Positions 37,673 to 46,113 of a stretch of DNA of 64,000 bases are shown in pieces. Source of the DNA: Coenobita brevimanus. Taxonomy: Eukaryota > Arthropoda > Malacostraca > Decapoda > Coenobitidae. Numbering within the stretch: position 1 is the stretch's first letter; every line of letters starts with the position of its first letter. The translations under genes and the position numbers were made by a program. The stretch lies in NCBI GenBank assembly GCA_032717465.1, contig CM064683.1:40047683-40111682 (forward strand), read 5' to 3'. The notes below the pieces were generated by a model that worked only from the letters and a program-made list of their open reading frames with translations, did not search any database and was not told where the DNA came from.

Positions 37673-38110
37673 AGAATTACTTATGCCTTTTTGGGCTAAT
37701 GCGGCAGGCCATTTTCACCCATAAGGCCTTCAGTAATGGTAACTCTGGAACGGTTGAGATTTGGACCCATGTTGATATAGTATTTCTTCAGCAAAATTAA
37801 ACCAAGAATAACCTGAATAGATAAATAAGTAAATAAAATAGATAAATAGAATATATAAATAAATACAAGAGAAATAAAATATAGAGTAAATATTGATTTT
37901 ATGGAATAGATAAAAGTGAATATAATAGATAAAATACATAAATAAATACAATAGAGAAATAAAATAGTAAATAAATGAATTAACAGAACAGATAAGAAAT
38001 TAATCAATAAAATCGATAACAGTCAATAAATAACGAAAATAAATAAATAACAAATAAATAAATACATAATGATAAAATAGATGTCCTTAGTTCATGGGGG
38101 TAAGGGAATT
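37673..38110. other. Unannotated A-rich DNA
   Basis: AAATAAATA and AATAGATAAA runs at 37815-38085. No gene is recognised. Confidence 0.6.
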
Positions 38111-38166
38111 TGTCTTACCCCTTCAGACAGAGGATGTGTGAAGCTGAAGGAAAACGTATGAAGGTT

Positions 38167-38198
<32 letters not shown>

Positions 38199-38254
38199 GA
38201 AATGAATGGAAACAGCACAACAGGTGGAAGTAAATGAAAACAGAGGAAAGTGCA

Positions 38255-38289
<35 letters not shown>

Positions 38290-39189
38290 TGTGATGATGA
38301 GAGAGAGAATTGAAGGAGAGGAGGGAGGAGAGAAATACGTGGAGGAAGGGATGAGAAGGAGAGAAGAGGGGAGGTAATGATGAAAGAAAAGACAGAGAGA
38401 AGGCAGAGGAAGGAAGGAAGGAGAGAGAGAGAAAAAAAATAGAGAGAGGAAGGAAAGAAAGGTGAAGAGTGAAAGTAAAGGAGAGATACAGAAAAAAGGG
38501 AACGAGGGGAGAGATGGAGGAAGGAAGGAGAGAGGAGAGGGATGGAGGGAGGAAGAGAGGAAAAGGATGGAGGAGGGAGGAAGAGAGGAGAAGGATGGAG
38601 GAGGGAGGAAGAGAGGAGAAGGATGGAGGAAGATGGTAAATGGCCTGGCTGGAAGGGATCAACCTGGATGGGAGGAAGGAAAACAGGAGGCAAGGAGAAG
38701 AGGAGGAAGGGAGGCAGGGAGGGATGAAGGAAGAGGAAGAAAAACAGGAAAGAAGGGAAGAAAAAGAAGACAGGGAGAGGAGTGAGAGAGGGAGGAGGGA
38801 AGAAGGAAAAAAAGGAAGGATGAATAACCTAAAAGAAGAAGTAGGAATAAAGAAAGAGAAGGAAGAAGAATTAAAGAAGAAGAAGAAGAAGACGAAGAAG
38901 AAGAAGGAGGAGGAGGAGGAGGAGGAGGAGGAGGAACTTGGATGATGGAAGAAAGAGTCAGGCATGAAAAAAAGATGAAAACAAGAAGAGAAGATTTAGA
39001 GAAAGGCGAAAGTGGAGGAGGGTAGGAAGTGAGAACACGCGAAAAGTGGTAGAAAGAGACGAGTGGGAGACTGATAAGAGGATAAGGAAGAGGAGGAAGA
39101 GGAAGCGAAAGCAGTTAGAAGCGGAGGGAAGTGGGGAGAAAGGGGCAAGGGAGGGGTAAGACAAGCTAAAAGTAATTTCTGAAGTCAAG

Positions 39190-39228
<39 letters not shown>

Positions 39229-39230
39229 TC
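38111..39230. repeat. Purine-rich tract with (GA)n and GAA/GGA triplets
   Basis: (GA)n at 38167-38193 and 39191-39225; GGAGGAAGAGAGGAGAAGGA-like units repeat at 38535-38630; GAA/GGA triplets at 38870-38935. Confidence 0.85.
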
Positions 39231-39545
39231 CGGCATTACCTGTTAAATTCTTGAAACAGGTGAAGGAATTTGTCATCTCTTTCCTGCTAGTCTACACAGC
39301 TTTATTCGCTAGTTCCGCATTTATTCATTATCGCTGCATTCATTCATTATCAATTCACAGTTTTATTTATTATTTCCACATTTATTCATTATCTCTGCAT
39401 TCATTCATTATCTCTTCACAGTTTTATATTCATTATTTCCACTGCTAATTCATATATTAGTGCCAGCGCGTGAAGGCTTCTTAGAGATACGGTAAACATC
39501 CATAAAAACATCCCATACCTCACGTAAAAATTCCTTAATAATATT
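39231..39545. other. Unannotated AT-rich DNA with TTCATTATC phrases
   Basis: CATTTATTCATTATCTCTGC-like phrases recur about every 30 bp at 39316-39440. No gene is recognised. Confidence 0.5.
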
Positions 39546-39551
39546 TTGAAG

Positions 39552-39980
39552 ATTGGGTCCTGTCTCGCGTGTGGGTGGTGTTGGGTCCTTTCTCGCGTGT
39601 GGGTGGTGTTGGGTCCTGTCTCGCGTGTGGGTGGTGTTGGGTCCTTTCTCGCGTGTGGGTGGTGTTGGGTCCTGTCTCGCGTGTGGGTGGTGTTGGGTCC
39701 TGTCTCGCGTGTGGGTGGTGTTGGGTCCTGTCTCGCGTGTGGGTGGTGTTGGGTCCTGTCTCGCGTGTGGGTGGTGTTGGGTCCTGTCTCGCGTGTGGGT
39801 AGTGTTGGGTGTGGTCTCGCGTGTGGGTGGTGTTGGGTGTGGTCTCGCGTGTGGGTGGTGTTGGGTGTGGTCTCGCGTGTGGGTGGTGTTGGGTGTGGTC
39901 TCGCGTCTGGGTGGTGTTGGGTGTGGTCTCGCGTCTGGGTGGTGTTGGGTCCGGTCTTGCGTCTGGTGTTGGGTCTGATC
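39552..39980. repeat. 28-bp minisatellite
   Basis: About 15 copies of a 28-bp unit (GGGTCCTGTCTCGCGTGTGG plus GTGGTGTT). The left two thirds carry GGGTCCTG/TTTC and the right third GGGTGTGG, so variants are clustered. The unit lacks stops in all three frames on both strands, which produces overlapping long frames. Confidence 0.95.
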
Positions 39981-40017
39981 TCGCTAAGGTACATCGCGTA
40001 AGCCCCCTGGATTTGGC

Positions 40018-40022
40018 CATCG

Positions 40023-40068
<46 letters not shown>

Positions 40069-40209
40069 TACAGAAGATGAGGAGAGGAAGGAAAAACAAA
40101 TTAAATAAAAAACAATACCCATATACCAAATTACAGGTGTCCTCCGTACAAATTAAAGGTGGTGTGACCTTTAACTGGTTTTTAATGAGAAGAAAATTGT
40201 ATGGAGAAG

Positions 40210-40246
<37 letters not shown>

Positions 40247-40340
40247 TGTGTGTCTGTGTGTGTGTGTGTGTGAATACCTGTATGTGTGTGTAAGAGACTG
40301 GGCGTGTGCGGATGGAAACAGTGTTGTGTAGGAAGTCAAG

Positions 40341-40420
<80 letters not shown>

Positions 40421-40425
40421 CAAGT
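40018..40425. repeat. (TTA)n, (GT)n and (GA)n microsatellites
   Basis: (ATT)n 40024-40068, (GT)n with TCTG interruptions 40209-40272, (GA)n 40343-40415. A GAGGCAGGGT repeat continues at 40480-40565. Confidence 0.95.
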
Positions 40426-40605
40426 TCCTCTAAATACCAAGCTCAAGCTCAGGTATTAGACTGGGAGTGCATAATTGAGGCAGGATGAGGCAGGGGAAAG
40501 GTGAGGCTGAGGCAGGGTGAGGCAGGGGCAGGGTTAGAGAGGGCAAGGTGAGGCAGGGGAGTGTGAGGTAGGGAGGCACAGCACTACCATACAAGCTTAG
40601 TATCT

Positions 40606-40805
40606 TTAGTCCTTTCACCTTAATTTGACTTAGATTTTCATCCTGTTGCAGCTTACTTTACTTGGTCTATCAGAAGAAAAAGTTACTATGGTTTTGCATC
40701 CTTTCCATGTACTTCTTCGTGACTAGCATCGTATTCTGGTGTTAATCTATCGTTCCAACTCCACATGCAAGATGGAGAGATGGCAGTTTTAGGCCAGGTT
40801 AGAGA
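40606..40805 (-). repeat. Dispersed repeat D1, inverted copy
   Basis: CACCTTAATTTGACTTAGAT through GGCAGTTTTAGGCCAGGTTAG matches the reverse complement of 25716-25905 along its length, with substitutions and small gaps. Confidence 0.65.
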
Positions 40806-40859
40806 GGAACGCGGACGGAAAGCTGAGCGAAACGTGAGAGGTGGTGTGTGTTAATGAGC

Positions 40860-40861
40860 AG

Positions 40862-40913
<52 letters not shown>

Positions 40914-40978
40914 GGATGTAAAAGGAATATGTACAGTACATGAGGTAAGTTGTGAGACATGATTAAAGAGGAGGAGGT

Positions 40979-41039
<61 letters not shown>

Positions 41040-41100
41040 CAGGCTGGCTTTAGAGATTTCGTAACACCTCTTCCGTGGCGATTTATAGCAGGGGCTGTCC
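40860..41100. repeat. (GA)n, (GT)n and a short dispersed repeat
   Basis: (GA)n 40865-40911 and (GT)n 40980-41034, then GAGATTTCGTAACACCTCTT at 41051-41070, a member of the family at 9168-9240. Confidence 0.75.
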
Positions 41101-41194
41101 GTCGGTCAGCCACTATTTTTTTGCGGAAACGAGATGCTAAACTCCAGTAGAAATCAGCGAAACGCCATGGTAGAGCCTGATTCTCCCGCTTCTA

Positions 41195-41223
41195 GTAACT
41201 CCGTCCTTGTTCGCACACATTTC

Positions 41224-41269
<46 letters not shown>

Positions 41270-41705
41270 ATCTGTTTCTGTTTTATATAATGCATCAGGG
41301 AGGAAAGTGACGGACATGCCCTGATTGGCTGTACAGACGCAGTGGGACATCAGGCTAACTTTTGCACCTCTCTGTACAGAAAAAAAGGCGATATTCCATG
41401 GCGTTAACTGAAAAGGATTATTTATTTATTTGTTTATTTATTTATTTATTGGCCAGTGACACAGGAAAGTTATCAATATTAGAACTGTGGCCTTGTCGGG
41501 TCACGGATTTGGCTTATGACAAGGCCAGGGTTTAAACTGTTTATTTGTATTTATCATTATTCGTTTATCTGTATATTTTTGGGTTAGAAGACTATGTTTG
41601 TTTATTATTTTTTGTCTTAACTGATAATTATTTTTATTCAATTACTTACTTCATTTTTTTCATGTAATTACTTAGATTTTTTTTTTCTCTCTCTCCCCCA
41701 CCCCC

Positions 41706-41785
<80 letters not shown>

Positions 41786-42366
41786 TAATTGTTTTCTTAG
41801 TTTGGGAGTTTCGTAGCACTTCTTTCCCAGTGTTTATCTGCATAGGCATATTATTATTATTATTATTATTTGTGGTAGGTGGGGGCGCTCACCATCCACT
41901 CACTCGATTTAGTGCTGCTCTCGGGTGTTTGCCCTTTCCTCTCCTCGCTCCTTTCCTTCCTTCCTCTTCTTTCTTTACTTCATTCTTTCTTCGTCGTCCT
42001 GCCTACGGGTGACTTTACATTCCCTCTTCTGTCTTTCATTCATTCTTTCTTGTTCCTTCTGCCTGTGGGTGACTCTACACTGATTGACAAGCCGAATGGT
42101 TTGGTGTACACCAGGAAACCATTTACAACGCGGGGTGGTAACCATATAATCAAATTATGGCCCCTGGTGGTTTAGTGGGTAATTGCGGCGCTCCAGTCGG
42201 ATTGAGCCGGTGAAGGTTTATATCCAAGGGGTGGTTGGGGTTTATTGCTCATGTAATGTCACTCAGGGATGAATGAGGCTGGTCACTTTCACTTAAATGT
42301 CAGGACCAATATGCCTAGCCCCGGGCTCCTACGCTCCTCGTGGGGCAACGTGGGATTGGATGATGG

Positions 42367-42410
<44 letters not shown>

Positions 42411-42950
42411 TACTATTATTATTATAATTATTATTATTATTTTATTATTATTATTATGATTAAAATTTCCCTCATTCCCGTGGGAAGTTCTGTTGTTTTG
42501 TCAGTATTCTTATTATTTTTTCCACTTAAACAGTAAATGGCCATTACTCGCTATCTCATAAACCACTCAAGCTAGCAAGCTGAAATTTTACTGCAATATA
42601 GCCTTAAGGCGGCCGCATGGCGGAAAGGAGTATGGACTCAGTCGTTTAATTGTTCTATGAGATCGTCTGGTGTCAAACTTTGGGACTTTTCTGGATATTA
42701 CGAATGCCACGTAACTTTCCCTGAAGGATTAAAGCTACAGTCACCAAACTGAACGGACTTATAGACTATAAAGACCTAAGGTGACATGCACAGGATCTGG
42801 GACAGTGACTTCAAGGTCAATTTATAGCTCGGCTTCTTGTAGGCAATGACTGAGGAAGTTCTTCTTCATCAAAATTGCTCTTGGACAATTTTGCAATGTA
42901 TTTGTTCTTGCTGTTATTATTGTTATTATTATTATTACTTTTTTAGATGA
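41195..42950 (+). repeat. ~1.7-kb dispersed repeat, copy A
   Basis: Matches 49215-50870 in blocks kept in the same order: a CACATTTCACCTC-(CT)n block, GGGAGGAAAGTGACGGACAT..., a GGCCAGTGACACAG block, an (AT)n tract (41707-41781), TTTATCTGCATAGGCA, then AAGCTGAAATTTTACT, GGCGGCCGCAT, GACATGCACAGGATC and TTATAGCTCGGCTTCT. Copy A alone contains the 75-bp repeat and SINE (42083-42366). No coding region is recognised. The unit may be a non-autonomous element or an old duplication. Confidence 0.75.
42159..42366 (+). mobile_element. tRNA-related SINE family 3, copy 1
   Basis: Starts with an A box-like CTGGTGGTTTAGTGGGTAA, has a B box-like GGTTTATATCC at 42215-42225 and a ~140-bp body ending CGTGGGGCAACGTGGGATTGG. 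An ATT-rich tail follows. The body is repeated at 59784-59975 with about 15% differences by eye. The B box departs from consensus, so activity today is unlikely. Confidence 0.7.
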
Positions 42951-43092
42951 TGATGATGATGATGACTATTATAATTAATAATATTATTATTGATGTTTTT
43001 ATTAGCAGTATTGGAGTTGGTGCTATTATAATTATTATGATCATTACTATTATTATTATTATTATTGTTATTATTATTATTATTATTAGTTA

Positions 43093-43133
<41 letters not shown>

Positions 43134-43135
43134 TA
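42367..43135. repeat. (TTA)n tracts
   Basis: (ATT)n 42367-42456 forms the SINE tail. A second ATT/GAT-rich stretch runs 42914-43135. Confidence 0.9.
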
Positions 43136-43760
43136 TTACCATTGTATTATTATTTGTACGCATTTGGTACAAAGAAATCTAACACCATGGACGATGAGTA
43201 CTAAATAAATCCGAATATTGTTAAATGTTCTTAAGCATCACTGTTAAACCTGCCTGGCTGTGGATGACTTTCAGTGCATGGTTGTGAGAGTTGTTAGTGG
43301 CTGTTGTTATTACACGCATATTCAGATGATAACAGATTATTTTTTTTGTGACTTAGCATAATGTATTGACCATTGCACATACCATTGGACCCCTCCTGCT
43401 TGGTACATTTTTGATTGACTGTACATCCCAAGATTTAACTTTAAACAAGCGTATCCTTCGGTCTCCAGAGATTCTTAACACCCGTTGTTCTAGAGCAGGT
43501 TTGATCTTCATCATGGTTAGATGCTCCTTTGGTGCTTAGTACTAGGGCCATGGTATGGAAGGATTGGTCAGCGGTGTAGGTGATGGTTCGAGCCTGTACC
43601 TCGCAGAAACCGGCTCAAGCAAATACTGCGAGGGGAACACTTTTAGTCTGATCCCTAACAGTGAACCTGCCTAGTATGGTTGCACCTGACTAGTATAGCT
43701 TCACTGATCACTGGGATACACAAGCTTCTTCACCACGTCAAGGTAGTGTTCCGGCGAAGA
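43136..43760. other. Unannotated DNA
   Basis: A GGTTCGAGCCT at about 43583 resembles a polymerase III B box, but no A box or tRNA fold is found around it. No gene is recognised. Confidence 0.5.
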
Positions 43761-43764
43761 AGTA

Positions 43765-44065
43765 CTATGGTATGGAGGTGGTAGAAGAGAGACCTCCATA
43801 CCATAGCACTACCATATTGAACATAGCAATTAATTACTCTACCACATGAAACATAACAAGTCTCTTCTATACCACAGTGAACATAACCACCACCTCCCCT
43901 TTACCTGTATACAGAATTACTATATACAGAAGGGAGGGGGTGGCTATCATCACTGTGGTAGAGAAGACACTGTTATGTTCCATGTGTTAGAGGCGAGTGT
44001 TTGCTATGTTCAGTATGGTAGAGGAGGGTGGTATTGGTTTATGTTCAGAGCGGAGGGGATGTTTC
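43765..44065. repeat. Fold-back: perfect 15-bp hairpin and larger inverted repeat
   Basis: CTATGGTATGGAGGT (43765-43779) pairs perfectly with 43792-43806 across a 12-nt loop. Next to it, about 43808-43915 is an imperfect inverted copy of about 43917-44030; matching landmarks are CTACCATATTGAACATAGC on the left and CTATGTTCAGTATGGTAG on the right. The arms consist of ~30-bp variants of CTACCACATGAAACATAAC. Confidence 0.8.
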
Positions 44066-44164
44066 TGTCCACAGGGAGTGGGTGGAATGGAGAATAGACT
44101 CGTTTGAATCAAGCTGTGGCAGGAAAGGGCTAGAACGGAACAGGATCATGTCATAAATAATCAT

Positions 44165-45106
44165 TCAGTGCCGGGACGTGAAAAAAGTTCTATTCCGTAC
44201 GGACGAATAGATATAACTCGTACGGTGGAGGAGATCCATTCCATTGGATGACCCTTCTGACTGTGTGAGGGGCGAGGCAGGGTGTGGAGGCTGTGGCTCT
44301 GACTGGGGTGAGGCAGGGTGTGGCGGCTGTGGCTCTGACTGGGGTGAGGCAGGGTATGGTGGCTGTGGCTCTGGCTGGGGTGAGGCAGGGTATGGCGGCT
44401 GTGGCTCTGACTGGGGTGAGGCAGGGTGTGACAGGGGTGAGGAAGGGTGTCGCCTCAGCCCGACATAGGCGAACTTCTGGCCGTATCCATAGCGGCCGCC
44501 CACCCTGACTCCCGCCCTCACGCCCATTCTGCTAAGGAGCCGCCCAATATTGACGATGGAGGCGATGTGGTGGCCGGCCACGTGGCAGTAGCGCTGGTAG
44601 TGGGCGAACAGGTCCTCCCGCAGAACCCTATGCTGGGGGCATCGGGTGATCTGGTAGTGTTGCCCCAGGAACTTGACGAAGCTGCCCTTGCCCTTGAACT
44701 CGTGACTTTTGACCACGTCCGGAACAGCCTGCCGTGCCTTTGGCTGGGGTGTAGTGGGAGAGGCAGGCTGTGGCAGGGGTGAGGCAGGCTGTGGCACGGG
44801 TGAGGCAGGCTGTGGCCGCGTTCGTTCCATCGAGGAGGACAGCGTCAGCCCAACGAAGGCGTACTTCTGACCGAAGCCATCGCGGCCGCCCACCCTGGCT
44901 CCCGCCTTCACGCCCTTTTTGCTCAGGAGCCGCCCAATGTTGACGATGGAGGCGACATCGTAGCCGTGTGCGTAGCAGTACCACTTGTAGAGGAAGAAAA
45001 GCTTTTCCCGCAGTACTTTATCGGTGGGGCAGCGGGTGACCTCGTAGTGCTGGGCCAGAAAGGCCTTGAAGCTGGCCTTCCCCGCGAAATTATGCTCTTT
45101 TTTCAT
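44165..45106 (-). CDS. Intronless protein with two RFX-like winged-helix domains
   Basis: 313 codons without interruption. The ATG has G at -3 and is the first after an in-frame TAA 21 nt upstream. Residues ~5-88 and ~135-218 are two copies of one domain, 52 of 84 positions identical by eye and offset by exactly 130. Each has SFxxFLxQHY, TRCP, LRExLFxxY, YC, ASIVNIGRLLS and a basic wing (RVGGRxGxGQKxAxVGL). The order of helices and a Gly/Arg/Lys-rich wing ending in an aromatic-VGL recalls the RFX DNA-binding domain, and also the C-terminal winged helix of D5-type primase-helicases. Both are known families; the assignment is from pattern memory only. Residues 98-122 hold three QPASPxP repeats, and 229-280 hold four 12-residue ASPQSEPQPPHP repeats. 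DNA binding in the nucleus is the likely role by inference. It is GC-richer than its neighbours and has a promoter-like region upstream. A captured viral or transposon gene is an alternative. Confidence 0.7.
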   Translation of the reverse strand: MKKEHNFAGKASFKAFLAQHYEVTRCPTDKVLREKLFFLYKWYCYAHGYDVASIVNIGRLLSKKGVKAGARVGGRDGFGQKYAFVGLTLSSSMERTRPQPASPVPQPASPLPQPASPTTPQPKARQAVPDVVKSHEFKGKGSFVKFLGQHYQITRCPQHRVLREDLFAHYQRYCHVAGHHIASIVNIGRLLSRMGVRAGVRVGGRYGYGQKFAYVGLRRHPSSPLSHPASPQSEPQPPYPASPQPEPQPPYPASPQSEPQPPHPASPQSEPQPPHPASPLTQSEGSSNGMDLLHRTSYIYSSVRNRTFFTSRH

Positions 45107-45252
45107 CGCGGGAGTTATCAGAGCTTAAGCCTTAACAGCAAGGCTTGACAGAGAGTGATAATATATAATGCAATAAAGAGAGTGATAATATGTAATATAT
45201 TGTGGCGCTGCTCTCACGCAGTACAGCACGACTCGCTTATCACTCTCAGAAT
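45107..45252 (-). other. Putative 5' UTR with paired repeats
   Basis: 146 nt between the predicted start site and the ATG. GAGAGTGATAATAT occurs at 45153 and 45178 on the plus strand, and the complementary TTATCACTCTC at 45236, so the transcript could form alternative hairpins. The transcription start is predicted from sequence only. Confidence 0.4.
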
Positions 45253-45284
45253 GACCCGCCGATCCTCTCTGCTGCCTTATATAA
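45249..45284 (-). promoter_or_regulatory. Core promoter: TATA box and initiator
   Basis: TTATATAA at 45277-45284 is followed on the minus strand by GTCATTC, whose A (45252) lies 32 nt from the first T of the TATA box. That is the spacing typical of arthropod TATA promoters. It points at the winged-helix ORF, 146 nt downstream. Confidence 0.55.
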
Positions 45285-45291
45285 CCTTTGA

Positions 45292-45405
45292 ATACCGCCC
45301 GGGGAGTGTTTGATTGCACTAAATACCGCCCGGGTACTTTATTTTTTTTAGTTTGCACTACTTACCGTCCGGAGGTTGGTATTGTGGTACTAAATACCGC
45401 CCGGG
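45292..45405 (-). promoter_or_regulatory. Four upstream ATACCGCCCGGG-type sites
   Basis: ATACCGCCCGGG (plus-strand reading) is exact at 45292, 45323 and 45394; the variant TTACCGTCCGGA is at 45362. Starts are spaced 31, 39 and 32 bp. Most are preceded by a GCACTAA- or GTACTAA-like hexamer. They sit just upstream of the TATA box and look like a binding-site cluster. The factor is unknown. Confidence 0.6.
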
Positions 45406-45410
45406 AATTT

Positions 45411-46012
45411 ATACGTTGGTACTAACCACCATAATAAATAGTGAAGATGAAATCATAAACAGAATATTTAACTTTAAGCACTTGTGTAACAGAAGAAAAT
45501 TAAGTTCTGAAAACATATAGAAACACCCGAAAACAGTGAACACCAGCAAGGAGGCGTTGCAACGCCAAATTGCCTAAAATACAACGAAAGTAACCGTGAG
45601 TGGTAAGGATGGGTGAGATCATCCGTAGCCGCCCACGTATCTTTCAACGACCCAGAATAAGCTGAAGCATTCTGTAGTGTGTGAATTGCACTGCCGTATT
45701 TATCCATATTAGTGTTAGTTGAATGTAAGTTGCAAAATTATTTTTGTGGTTGTGTGTGTGACGTGTTTTGAGGGAAACGTTGTGAGCACGAGTGTATTAT
45801 AAAAGGTGATATAGTTATTATTATTACCCTGTTATTATTAGTTGTTGATATTATTATTATTATTATTACTACTACTACTACTACTGCTACTACTCCTACG
45901 ATATTTAATACATTAGTAAAAATAACTGATAATAGTAGTCTGACGATCATGATGATGATAACTATCATCGATCGAGTCGTCGTCACCATCAGCATCCTCA
46001 TCCTCATCCTCA

Positions 46013-46053
<41 letters not shown>

Positions 46054-46080
46054 GTTATTATTATTGCAAGGGAAAAACAA
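45411..46080. other. Unannotated DNA with triplet repeats
   Basis: ATT/ACT triplets at 45848-45895, CAT-type triplets at 45945-46010 and (ATT)n at 46013-46063. No gene is recognised. Confidence 0.55.
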
Positions 46081-46113
46081 GTCTATCTATCTATCTATCT
46101 ATAGCCCGACGCC

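Noticed and set aside
36860..37699. 279-codon frame with nine-residue periodicity
   Set aside because: Direct product of the 27-bp minisatellite. No start context, no non-repeat region.
39416..40122. Thr/His/Pro-rich and Trp/Val/Cys-rich frames
   Set aside because: The 28-bp repeat lacks stops in every frame, so frames on both strands are open by chance.
43575..43600. GGTTCGAGCCT as a polymerase III B box
   Set aside because: No A box or tRNA-like head lies at the proper distance.
44244..44782. Plus-strand Gly/Ala/Val frames
   Set aside because: Antisense of the Pro-rich repeats in the winged-helix gene.
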